Positions 46,490 through 60,100 of a DNA stretch of 64,000 bases are shown here, piece after piece. The DNA comes from Pararge aegeria. Taxonomy: Eukaryota > Arthropoda > Insecta > Lepidoptera > Nymphalidae. How positions within the stretch are numbered: the first letter of the stretch is position 1; each line of letters starts with the position of its first letter. Position numbers and translations under genes: made by a program. Below the pieces are notes generated by a model. The model was not told the origin of the DNA, did no database searches, and was given only the letters and a program-made list of their open reading frames with translations. The stretch lies in assembly GCF_905163445.1 (NCBI RefSeq), contig NW_024397002.1, forward strand, positions 1 to 64,000. Reading direction: 5' to 3'.

Positions 46490-48519
46490 CACTGATGAAA
46501 GCCAGATAGCTAGATCAGTGTTTAGTTAGTCGTAGTTGCCGGTGGGCTGAGGTCTAAAGGAATCCAAACTAGTTTTAAAAGGTTTGGATAGGTTAGGTTA
46601 GGTTAGAACATGAATAAGACGGGTGCCCGGCCGCAGGCCGGTCACTTAGGTTCAGTTCCGTTTAAAAAAAAAAAACAAAAAACAAAACGTACCAATACAA
46701 AGTACTCTTATTCATATTAGAAGATATTGTAAAATAACAATTAATTTAATTTTTTTTTTTTTTTTTCACTTACACATTAGGCCCGTCGCGCCGCGCCACT
46801 ACTATATGGGGCGAAGGTGCGAAGTCGACGGCGACGACAAAGTACCGAGTCTAAGGAGACTGATGGCGGCGCCACACAGTGGCGTTATGTCTCTATAAAA
46901 GTGGTGGTCTTTTATTATGTTATTTATTAATGGTATTATTTTAATATCATATCAATATTGTACCCCGCACAGGGGGGAGGTACGGGTAGGTAGTGACGAA
47001 AAATAACGATACGGGACTCTTACGAGGTCTCGCAATCGGAATGAGTACACTTTAAATATTTTAACGAGGTAAAATTTAAGGGCATTGAGGGTCTGGTGCC
47101 AGTGGTGGTTGATTAGATCCACACACTATACTTTTTATAATTATGTGGCGTTATGTCTCTATAAAAGTGGTGGTCTTTTATTATGTTATTTATTAATGGT
47201 ATTTTTTTAATATCATATCAATATTGTACCCCGCACGGGGGGAGGTAGGGGGGGGTAGGTAGTGACGAAAAATAACGATACGGGACTCTTACGAGGTCTC
47301 GTAATCGGAATGAGTTTCTGCGACTACCATTGTCTGTCGCGGGTAACGGGGAATCAGGGTTCGATTCCGGTGAGGGAGCCTGAGAAACTGCTACCACATC
47401 CAAGGAAGGCAGCAGGCGCGCAAATTACCCACTCCCTGCACGGGGGGGGAGGTACGGGTAGGTAGTGACGAAAAATAACGATACGGGACTCTTACGAGGG
47501 CCCGTCATCGAATAATCAATACACGAACTGCCCACACACTTGTAAATATAGACGCGCAAGATCGTTACACGAACCGCTTACCATTATAGTAAACTACTAT
47601 GCAAACACACATAACATATACGCAATAAGAGAACTTTAAATTGGAGATTTTACCCTACCACACCCGTCTGTCTCATTCTGAAAACTATTCAAAATAATTG
47701 CTATTTTTCATTCTCATTCAAATATAAATAATAGTAAATAATATATAATATATAATGTGGTCTTTTATTATGTTATTTATTAATGGTATTTTTTTAATAT
47801 CATATCAATATTGTACCCCGCACGGGGGGAGGTAGGGGGGGGTAGGTAGTGACGAAAAATAACGATACGGGACTCTTACGAGGTCTCGTAATCGGAATGA
47901 GTTTCTGCGACTACCATTGTCTGTCGCGGGTAACGGGGAATCAGGGTTCGATTCCGGTGAGGGAGCCTGAGAAACTGCTACCACATCCAAGGAAGGCAGC
48001 AGGCGCGCAAATTACCCACTCCCTGCACGGGGGGGGAGGTACGGGTAGGTAGTGACGAAAAATAACGATACGGGACTCTTACGAGGGCCCGTCATCGAAT
48101 AATCAATACACGAACTGCCCACACACTTGTAAATATAGACGCGCAAGATCGTTACACGAACCGCTTACCATTATAGTAAACTACTATGCAAACACACATA
48201 ACATATACGCAATAAGAGAACTTTAAATTGGAGATTTTACCCTACCACACCCGTCTGTCTCATTCTGAAAACTATTCAAAATAATTGCTATTTTTCATTC
48301 TCATTCAAATATAAATAATAGTAAATAATATATAATTTTTGACTGAACTGAACCCAAGTGCCCGGCCTGTGGCCGGGCACCCCTCGTATTCATGTTCTAA
48401 CCTAACCTAACCTAAATCTAGTTTTGACACCTTTAGACTTTAGATTCAAGATTTAATGTGAATATATGCATTAATAAAAACTCATTACTATTTTAATACT
48501 AGTTATGCTGCTGTTGATG
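46490..48519 (+). repeat. 2030-bp satellite unit with a 587-bp internal tandem duplication
   Basis: The segment starting at GTGGTCTTTT (47170) is repeated starting at 47757, exactly 587 bp on. The junction is at AATATATAATATATAAT. Both copies share the GAGGGCCCGTC variant, so the duplication is later than that mutation. Confidence 0.93.
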
Positions 48520-51500
48520 CACTGATGAAAGCCAGATAGCTAGATCAGTGTTTAGTTAGTCGTAGTTGCCGGTGGGCTGAGGTCTAAAGGAATCCAAACT
48601 AGTTTTAAAAGGTTTGGATAGGTTAGGTTAGGTTAGAACATGAATAAGACGGGTGCCCGGCCGCAGGCCGGTCACTTAGGTTCAGTTCCGTTTAAAAAAA
48701 AAAAAACAAAAAACAAAACATACCAATACAAAGTACTCTTATTCATATTAGAAGATATTGTAAAATAACAATTAATTTAATTTTTTTTTTTTTTTTTCAC
48801 TTACACATTAGGCCCGTCGCGCCGCGCCACTACTATATGGGGCGAAGGTGCGAAGTCGACGGCGACGACAAAGTACCGAGTCTAAGGAGACTGATGGCGG
48901 CGCCACACAGTGGCGTTATGTCTCTATAAAAGTGGTGGTCTTTTATTATGTTATTTATTAATGGTATTATTTTAATATCATATCAATATTGTACCCCGCA
49001 CAGGGGGGAGGTACGGGTAGGTAGTGACGAAAAATAACGATACGGGACTCTTACGAGGTCTCGCAATCGGAATGAGTACACTTTAAATATTTTAACGAGG
49101 TAAAATTTAAGGGCATTGAGGGTCTGGTGCCAGTGGTGGTTGATTAGATCCACACACTATACTTTTTATAATTATGTGGCGTTATGTCTCTATAAAAGTG
49201 GTGGTCTTTTATTATGTTATTTATTAATGGTATTTTTTTAATATCATATCAATATTGTACCCCGCACGGGGGGTGGTAGGGGGGTAGGTAGTGACGAAAA
49301 ATAACGATACGGGACTCTTACGAGGTCTCGTAATCGGAATGAGTTTCTGCGACTACCATTGTCTGTCGCGGGTAACGGGGAATCAGGGTTCGATTCCGGT
49401 GAGGGAGCCTGAGAAACTGCTACCACATCCAAGGAAGGCAGCAGGCGCGCAAATTACCCACTCCCTGCACGGGGGGGGAGGTACGGGTAGGTAGTGACGA
49501 AAAATAACGATACGGGACTCTTACGAGGTCCCGTCATCGAATAATCAATACACGAACTGCCCACACACTTGTAAATATAGACGCGCAAGATCGTTACACG
49601 AACCGCTTACCATTATAGTAAACTACTATGCAAACACACATAACATATACGCAATAAGAGAACTTTAAATTGGAGATTTTACCCTACCACACCCGTCTGT
49701 CTCATTCTGAAAACTATTCAAAATAATTGCTATTTTTCATTCTCATTCAAATATAAATAATAGTAAATAATATATAATTTTTGACTGAACTGAACCCAAG
49801 TGCCCGGCCTGTGGCCGGGCACCCCTCGTATTCATGTTCTAACCTAACCTAACCTAAATCTAGTTTTGACACCTTTAGACTTTAGATTCAAGATTTAATG
49901 TGAATATATGCATTAATAAAAACTCATTACTATTTTAATACTAGTTATGCTGCTGTTGATGCACTGATGAAAGCCAGATAGCTAGATCAGTGTTTAGTTA
50001 GTCGTAGTTGCCGGTGGGCTGAGGTCTAAAGGAATCCAAACTAGTTTTAAAAGGTTTGGATAGGTTAGGTTAGGTTAGAACATGAATAAGACGGGTGCCC
50101 GGCCGCAGGCCGGTCACTTAGGTTCAGTTCCGTTTAAAAAAAAAAAAACAAAAAACAAAACGTACCAATACAAAGTACTCTTATTCATATTAGAAGATAT
50201 TGTAAAATAACAATTAAATTAATTTTTTTTTTTTTTTTTCACTTACACATTAGGCCCGTCGCGCCGCGCCACTACTATATGGGGCGAAGGTGCGAAGTCG
50301 ACGGCGACGACAAAGTACCGAGTCTAAGGAGACTGATGGCGGCGCCACACAGTGGCGTTATGTCTCTATAAAAGTGGTGGTCTTTTATTATGTTATTTAT
50401 TAATGGTATTATTTTAATATCATATCAATATTGTACCCCGCACAGGGGGGAGGTACGGGTAGGTAGTGACGAAAAATAACGATACGGGACTCTTACGAGG
50501 TCTCGCAATCGGAATGAGTACACTTTAAATATTTTAACGAGGTAAAATTTAAGGGCATTGAGGGTCTGGTGCCAGTGGTGGTTGATTAGATCCACACACT
50601 ATACTTTTTATAATTATGTGGCGTTATGTCTCTATAAAAGTGGTGGTCTTTTATTATGTTATTTATTAATGGTATTTTTTTAATATCATATCAATATTGT
50701 ACCCCGCACGGGGGGTGGTAGGGGGGTAGGTAGTGACGAAAAATAACGATACGGGACTCTTACGAGGTCTCGTAATCGGAATGAGTTTCTGCGACTACCA
50801 TTGTCTGTCGCGGGTAACGGGGAATCAGGGTTCGATTCCGGTGAGGGAGCCTGAGAAACTGCTACCACATCCAAGGAAGGCAGCAGGCGCGCAAATTACC
50901 CACTCCCTGCACGGGGGGGGAGGTACGGGTAGGTAGTGACGAAAAATAACGATACGGGACTCTTACGAGGTCCCGTCATCGAATAATCAATACACGAACT
51001 GCCCACACACTTGTAAATATAGACGCGCAAGATCGTTACACGAACCGCTTACCATTATAGTAAACTACTATGCAAACACACATAACATATACGCAATAAG
51101 AGAACTTTAAATTGGAGATTTTACCCTACCACACCCGTCTGTCTCATTCTGAAAACTATTCAAAATAATTGCTATTTTTCATTCTCATTCAAATATAAAT
51201 AATAGTAAATAATATATAATTTTTGACTGAACTGAACCCAAGTGCCCGGCCTGTGGCCGGGCACCCCTCGTATTCATGTTCTAACCTAACCTAACCTAAA
51301 TCTAGTTTTGACACCTTTAGACTTTAGATTCAAGATTTAATGTGAATATATGCATTAATAAAAACTCATTACTATTTTAATACTAGTTATGCTGCTGTTG
51401 ATGCACTGATGAAAGCCAGATAGCTAGATCAGTGTTTAGTTAGTCGTAGTTGCCGGTGGGCTGAGGTCTAAAGGAATCCAAACTAGTTTTAAAAGGTTTG

Positions 51501-52845
51501 GATAGGTTAGGTTAGGTTAGAACATGAATAAGACGGGTGCCCGGCCGCAGGCCGGTCACTTAGGTTCAGTTCCGTTTAAAAAAAAAAAAACAAAAAACAA
51601 AACGTACCAATACAAAGTACTCTTATTCATATTAGAAGATATTGTAAAATAACAATTAATTTAATTTTTTTTTTTTTTTTTCACTTACACATTAGGCCCG
51701 TCGCGCCGCGCCACTACTATATGGGGCGAAGGTGCGAAGTCGACGGCGACGACAAAGTACCGAGTCTAAGGAGACTGATGGCGGCGCCACACAGTGGCGT
51801 TATGTCTCTATAAAAGTGGTGGTCTTTTATTATGTTATTTATTAATGGTATTATTTTAATATCATATCAATATTGTACCCCGCACAGGGGGGAGGTACGG
51901 GTAGGTAGTGACGAAAAATAACGATACGGGACTCTTACGAGGTCTCGCAATCGGAATGAGTACACTTTAAATATTTTAACGAGGTAAAATTTAAGGGCAT
52001 TGAGGGTCTGGTGCCAGTGGTGGTTGATTAGATCCACACACTATACTTTTTATAATTATGTGGCGTTATGTCTCTATAAAAGTGGTGGTCTTTTATTATG
52101 TTATTTATTAATGGTATTTTTTTAATATCATATCAATATTGTACCCCGCACGGGGGGTGGTAGGGGGGTAGGTAGTGACGAAAAATAACGATACGGGACT
52201 CTTACGAGGTCTCGTAATCGGAATGAGTTTCTGCGACTACCATTGTCTGTCGCGGGTAACGGGGAATCAGGGTTCGATTCCGGTGAGGGAGCCTGAGAAA
52301 CTGCTACCACATCCAAGGAAGGCAGCAGGCGCGCAAATTACCCACTCCCTGCACGGGGGGGGAGGTACGGGTAGGTAGTGACGAAAAATAACGATACGGG
52401 ACTCTTACGAGGTCCCGTCATCGAATAATCAATACACGAACTGCCCACACACTTGTAAATATAGACGCGCAAGATCGTTACACGAACCGCTTACCATTAT
52501 AGTAAACTACTATGCAAACACACATAACATATACGCAATAAGAGAACTTTAAATTGGAGATTTTACCCTACCACACCCGTCTGTCTCATTCTGAAAACTA
52601 TTCAAAATAATTGCTATTTTTCATTCTCATTCAAATATAAATAATAGTAAATAATATATAATTTTTGACTGAACTGAACCCAAGTGCCCGGCCTGTGGCC
52701 GGGCACCCCTCGTATTCATGTTCTAACCTAACCTAACCTACATCTAGTTTTGACACCTTTAGACTTTAGATTCAAGATTTAATGTGAATATATGCATTAA
52801 TAAAAACTCATTACTATTTTAATACTAGTTATGCTGCTGTTGATG
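48520..52845 (+). repeat. Three identical-type 1,442-bp satellite units
   Basis: Units at 48520, 49962 and 51404 all carry GGGGTGGTAGG where other units have GGGGAGGTAGG, and have the same length, so they arose by single-unit amplification of one variant. Confidence 0.9.
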
Positions 52846-55800
52846 CACTGATGAAAGCCAGATAGCTAGATCAGTGTTTAGTTAGTCGTAGTTGCCGGTG
52901 GGCTGAGGTCTAAAGGAATCCAAACTAGTTTTAAAAGGTTTGGATAGGTTAGGTTAGGTTAGAACATGAATAAGACGGGTGCCCGGCCGCAGGCCGGTCA
53001 CTTAGGTTCAGTTCCGTTTAAAAAAAAAAAAACAAAAAACAAAACGTACCAATACAAAGTACTCTTATTCATATTAGAAGATATTGTAAAATAACAATTA
53101 ATTTAATTTTTTTTTTTTTTTTTCACTTACACATTAGGCCCGTCGCGCCGCGCCACTACTATATGGGGCGAAGGTGCGAAGTCGACGGCGACGACAAAGT
53201 ACCGAGTCTAAGGAGACTGATGGCGGCGCCACACAGTGGCGTTATGTCTCTATAAAAGTGGTGGTCTTTTATTATGTTATTTATTAATGGTATTATTTTA
53301 ATATCATATCAATATTGTACCCCGCACAGGGGGGAGGTACGGGTAGGTAGTGACGAAAAATAACGATACGGGACTCTTACGAGGTCTCGCAATCGGAATG
53401 AGTACACTTTAAATATTTTAACGAGGTAAAATTAAAGGGCATTGAGGGTCTGGTGCCAGTGGTGGTTGATTAGATCCACACACTATACTTTTTATAATTA
53501 TGTGGCGTTATGTCTCTATAAAAGTGGTGGTCTTTTATTATGTTATTTATAAATGGTATTTTTTTAATATCATATCAATATTGTACCCCGCACGGGGGGA
53601 GGTAGGGGGGGGTAGGTAGTGACGAAAAATAACGATACGGGACTCTTACGAGGTCTCGTAATCGGAATGAGTTTCTGTGACTACCATTGTCTGTCGCGGG
53701 TAACGGGGAATCAGGGTTCGATTCCGGTGAGGGAGCCTGAGAAACTGCTACCACATCCAAGGAAGGCAGCAGGCGCGCAAATTACCCACTCCCTGCACGG
53801 GGGGGGAGGTACGGGTAGGTAGTGACGAAAAATAACGATACGGGACTCTTACGAGGTCCCGTCATCGAATAATCAATACACGAACTGCCCACACACTTGT
53901 AAATATAGACGCGCAAGATCGTTACACGAACCGCTTACCATTATAGTAAACTACTATGCAAACACACATAACATATACGCAATAAGAGAACTTTAAATTG
54001 GAGATTTTACCCTACCACACCCGTCTGTCTCATTCTGAAAACTATTCAAAATAATTGCTATTTTTCATTCTCATTCAAATATAAATAATAGTAAATAATA
54101 TATAATTTTTGACTGAACTGAACCCAAGTGCCCGGCCTGTGGCCGGGCACCCCTCGTATTCATGTTCTAACCTAACCTAACCTAAATCTAGTTTTGACAC
54201 CTTTAGACTTTAGATTCAAGATTTAATGTGAATATATGCATTAATAAAAACTCATTACTATTTTAATACTAGTTATGCTGCTGTTGATGCACTGATGAAA
54301 GCCAGATAGCTAGATCAGTGTTTAGTTAGTCGTAGTTGCCGGTGGGCTGAGGTCTAAAGGAATCCAAACTAGTTTTAAAAGGTTTGGATAGGTTAGGTTA
54401 GGTTAGAACATGAATAAGACGGGTGCCCGGCCGCAGGCCGGTCACTTAGGTTCAGTTCCGTTTAAAAAAAAAAAAACAAAAAACAAAACGTACCAATACA
54501 AAGTACTCTTATTCATATTAGAAGATATTGTAAAATAACAATTAATTTAATTTTTTTTTTTTTTTTTCACTTACACATTAGGCCCGTCGCGCCGCGCCAC
54601 TACTATATGGGGCGAAGGTGCGAAGTCGACGGCGACGACAAAGTACCGAGTCTAAGGAGACTGATGGCGGCGCCACACAGTGGCGTTATGTCTCTATAAA
54701 AGTGGTGGTCTTTTATTATGTTATTTATTAATGGTATTATTTTAATATCATATCAATATTGTACCCCGCACAGGGGGGAGGTACGGGTAGGTAGTGACGA
54801 AAAATAACGATACGGGACTCTTACGAGGTCTCGCAATCGGAATGAGTACACTTTAAATATTTTAACGAGGTAAAATTTAAGGGCATTGAGGGTCTGGTGC
54901 CAGTGGTGGTTGATTAGATCCACACACTATACTTTTTATAATTATGTGGCGTTATGTCTCTATAAAAGTGGTGGTCTTTTATTATGTTATTTATTAATGG
55001 TATTTTTTTAATATCATATCAATATTGTACCCCGCACGGGGGGAGGTAGGGGGGGGTAGGTAGTGACGAAAAATAACGATACGGGACTCTTACGAGGTCT
55101 CGTAATCGGAATGAGTTTCTGCGACTACCATTGTCTGTCGCGGGTAACGGGGAATCAGGGTTCGATTCCGGTGAGGGAGCCTGAGAAACTGCTACCACAT
55201 CCAAGGAAGGCAGCAGGCGCGCAAATTACCCACTCCCTGCACGGGGGGGGAGGTACGGGTAGGTAGTGACGAAAAATAACGATACGGGACTCTTACGAGG
55301 GCCCGTCATCGAATAATCAATACACGAACTGCCCACACACTTGTAAATATAGACGCGCAAGATCGTTACACGAACCGCTTACCATTATAGTAAACTACTA
55401 TGCAAACACACATAACATATACGCAATAAGAGAACTTTAAATTGGAGATTTTACCCTACCACACCCGTCTGTCTCATTCTGAAAACTATTCAAAATAATT
55501 GCTATTTTTCATTCTCATTCAAATATAAATAATAGTAAATAATATATAATTTTTGACTGAACTGAACCCAAGTGCCCGGCCTGTGGCCGGGCACCCCTCG
55601 TATTCATGTTCTAACCTAACCTAACCTAAATCTAGTTTTGACACCTTTAGACTTTAGATTCAAGATTTAATGTGAATATATGCATTAATAAAAACTCATT
55701 ACTATTTTAATACTAGTTATGCTGCTGTTGATGCACTGATGAAAGCCAGATAGCTAGATCAGTGTTTAGTTAGTCGTAGTTGCCGGTGGGCTGAGGTCTA

Positions 55801-57176
55801 AAGGAATCCAAACTAGTTTTAAAAGGTTTGGATAGGTTAGGTTAGGTTAGAACATGAATAAGACGGGTGCCCGGCCGCAGGCCGGTCACTTAGGTTCAGT
55901 TCCGTTTAAAAAAAAAAAAACAAAAAACAAAACGTACCAATACAAAGTACTCTTATTCATATTAGAAGATATTGTAAAATAACAATTAATTTAATTTTTT
56001 TTTTTTTTTTTCACTTACACATTAGGCCCGTCGCGCCGCGCCACTACTATATGGGGCGAAGGTGCGAAGTCGACGGCGACGACAAAGTACCGAGTCTAAG
56101 GAGACTGATGGCGGCGCCACACAGTGGCGTTATGTCTCTATAAAGTGGTGGTCTTTTATTATGTTATTTATTAATGGTATTATTTTAATATCATATCAAT
56201 ATTGTACCCCGCACAGGGGGGAGGTACGGGTAGGTAGTGACGAAAAATAACGATACGGGACTCTTACGAGGTCTCGCAATCGGAATGAGTACACTTTAAA
56301 TATTTTAACGAGGTAAAATTTAAGGGCATTGAGGGTCTGGTGCCAGTGGTGGTTGATTAGATCCACACACTATACTTTTTATAATTATGTGGCGTTATGT
56401 CTCTATAAAAGTGGTGGTCTTTTATTATGTTATTTATTAATGGTATTTTTTTAATATCATATCAATATTGTACCCCGCACGGGGGGAGGTAGGGGGGGGT
56501 AGGTAGTGACGAAAAATAACGATACGGGACTCTTACGAGGTCTCGTAATCGGAATGAGTTTCTGCGACTACCATTGTCTGTCGCGGGTAACGGGGAATCA
56601 GGGTTCGATTCCGGTGAGGGAGCCTGAGAAACTGCTACCACATCCAAGGAAGGCAGCAGGCGCGCAAATTACCCACTCCCTGCACGGGGGGGGAGGTACG
56701 GGTAGGTAGTGACGAAAAATAACGATACGGGACTCTTACGAGGTCCCGTCATCGAATAATCAATACACGAACTGCCCACACACTTGTAAATATAGACGCG
56801 CAAGATCGTTACACGAACCGCTTACCATTATAGTAAACTACTATGCAAACACACATAACATATACGCAATAAGAGAACTTTAAATTGGAGATTTTACCCT
56901 ACCACACCCGTCTGTCTCATTCTGAAAACTATTCAAAATAATTGCTATTTTTCATTCTCATTCAAATATAAATAATAGTAAATAATATATAATTTTTGAC
57001 TGAACTGAACCCAAGTGCCCGGCCTGTGGCCGGGCACCCCTCGTATTCATGTTCTAACCTAACCTAACCTAAATCTAGTTTTGACACCTTTAGACTTTAG
57101 ATTCAAGATTTAATGTGAATATATGCATTAATAAAAACTCATTACTATTTTAATACTAGTTATGCTGCTGTTGATG
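52846..57176 (+). repeat. Satellite units 16-18, private variants
   Basis: Unit 16 has AAAATTAAAGGG, TTATAAATGG and TTCTGTGAC changes. Unit 17 has GAGGGCCCGTC. Unit 18 lost one A in TATAAAAGTGG near 56139. They show no clear higher-order pattern. Confidence 0.85.
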
Positions 57177-60100
57177 CACTGATGAAAGCCAGATAGCTAG
57201 ATCAGTGTTTAGTTAGTCGTAGTTGCCGGTGGGCTGAGGTCTAAAGGAATCCAAACTAGTTTTAAAAGGTTTGGATAGGTTAGGTTAGGTTAGAACATGA
57301 ATAAGACGGGTGCCCGGCCGCAGGCCGGTCACTTAGGTTCAGTTCCGTTTAAAAAAAAAAAACAAAAAACAAAACGTACCAATACAAAGTACTCTTATTC
57401 ATATTAGAAGATATTGTAAAATAACAATTAATTTAATTTTTTTTTTTTTTTTCACTTACACATTAGGCCCGTCGCGCCGCGCCACTACTATATGGGGCGA
57501 AGGTGCGAAGTCGACGGCGACGACAAAGTACCGAGTCTAAGGAGACTGATGGCGGCGCCACACAGTGGCGTTATGTCTCTATAAAAGTGGTGGTCTTTTA
57601 TTATGTTATTTATTAATGGTATTATTTTAATATCATATCAATATTGTACCCCGCACAGGGGGGAGGTACGGGTAGGTAGTGACGAAAAATAACGATACGG
57701 GACTCTTACGAGGTCTCGCAATCGGAATGAGTACACTTTAAATATTTTAACGAGGTAAAATTTAAGGGCATTGAGGGTCTGGTGCCAGTGGTGGTTGATT
57801 AGATCCACACACTATACTTTTTATAATTATGTGGCGTTATGTCTCTATAAAAGTGGTGGTCTTTTATTATGTTATTTATTAATGGTATTTTTTTAATATC
57901 ATATCAATATTGTACCCCGCACGGGGGGAGGTAGGGGGGGGGTAGGTAGTGACGAAAAATAACGATACGGGACTCTTACGAGGTCTCGTAATCGGAATGA
58001 GTTTCTGCGACTACCATTGTCTGTCGCGGGTAACGGGGAATCAGGGTTCGATTCCGGTGAGGGAGCCTGAGAAACTGCTACCACATCCAAGGAAGGCAGC
58101 AGGCGCGCAAATTACCCACTCCCTGCACGGGGGGGGAGGTACGGGTAGGTAGTGACGAAAAATAACGATACGGGACTCTTACGAGGTCCCGTCATCGAAT
58201 AATCAATACACGAACTGCCCACACACTTGTAAATATAGACGCGCAAGATCGTTACACGAACCGCTTACCATTATAGTAAACTACTATGCAAACACACATA
58301 ACATATACGCAATAAGAGAACTTTAAATTGGAGATTTTACCCTACCACACCCGTCTGTCTCATTCTGAAAACTATTCAAAATAATTGCTATTTTTCATTC
58401 TCATTCAAATATAAATAATAGTAAATAATATATAATTTTTGACTGAACTGAACCCAAGTGCCCGGCCTGTGGCCGGGCACCCCTCGTATTCATGTTCTAA
58501 CCTAACCTAACCTAAATCTAGTTTTGACACCTTTAGACTTTAGATTCAAGATTTAATGTGAATATATGCATTAATAAAAACTCATTACTATTTTAATACT
58601 AGTTATGCTGCTGTTGATGCACTGATGAAAGCCAGATATCTAGATCAGTGTTTAGTTAGTCGTAGTTGCCGGTGGGCTGAGGTCTAAAGGAATCCAAACT
58701 AGTTTTAAAAGGTTTGGATAGGTTAGGTTAGGTTAGAACATGAATAAGACGGGTGCCCGGCCGCAGGCCGGTCACTTAGGTTCAGTTCCGTTTAAAAAAA
58801 AAAAAACAAAAAACAAAACGTACCAATACAAAGTACTCTTATTCATATTAGAAGATATTGTAAAATAACAATTAATTTAATTTTTTTTTTTTTTTTTTCA
58901 CTTACACATTAGGCCCGTCGCGCCGCGCCACTACTATATGGGGCGAAGGTGCGAAGTCGACGGCGACGACAAAGTACCGAGTCTAAGGAGACTGATGGCG
59001 GCGCCACACAGTGGCGTTATGTCTCTATAAAAGTGGTGGTCTTTTATTATGTTATTTATTAATGGTATTATTTTAATATCATATCAATATTGTACCCCGC
59101 ACAGGGGGGAGGTACGGGTAGGTAGTGACGAAAAATAACGATACGGGACTCTTACGAGGTCTCGCAATCGGAATGAGTACACTTTAAATATTTTAACGAG
59201 GTAAAATTAAAGGGCATTGAGGGTCTGGTGCCAGTGGTGGTTGATTAGATCCACACACTATACTTTTTATAATTATGTGGCGTTATGTCTCTATAAAAGT
59301 GGTGGTCTTTTATTATGTTATTTATTAATGGTATTTTTTTAATATCATATCAATATTGTACCCCGCACGGGGGGAGGTAGGGGGGGGTAGGTAGTGACGA
59401 AAAATAACGATACGGGACTCTTACGAGGTCTCGTAATCGGAATGAGTTTCTGCGACTACCATTGTCTGTCGCGGGTAACGGGGAATCAGGGTTCGATTCC
59501 GGTGAGGGAGCCTGAGAAACTGCTACCACATCCAAGGAAGGCAGCAGGCGCGTAAATTACCCACTCCCTGCACGGGGGGGGAGGTACGGGTAGGTAGTGA
59601 CGAAAAATAACGATACGGGACTCTTACGAGGGCCCGTCATCGAATAATCAATACACGAACTGCCCACACACTTGTAAATATAGACGCGCAAGATCGTTAC
59701 ACGAACCGCTTACCATTATAGTAAACTACTATGCAAACACACATAACATATACGCAATAAGAGAACTTTAAATTGGAGATTTTACCCTACCACACCCGTC
59801 TGTCTCATTCTGAAAACTATTCAAAATAATTGCTATTTTTCATTCTCATTCAAATATAAATAATAGTAAATAATATATAATTTTTGACTGAACTGAACCC
59901 AAGTGCCCGGCCTGTGGCCGGGCACCCCTCGTATTCATGTTCTAACCTAACCTAACCTAAATCTAGTTTTGACACCTTTAGACTTTAGATTCAAGATTTA
60001 ATGTGAATATATGCATTAATAAAAACTCATTACTATTTTAATACTAGTTATGCTGCTGTTGATGCACTGATGAAAGCCAGATAGCTAGATCAGTGTTTAG

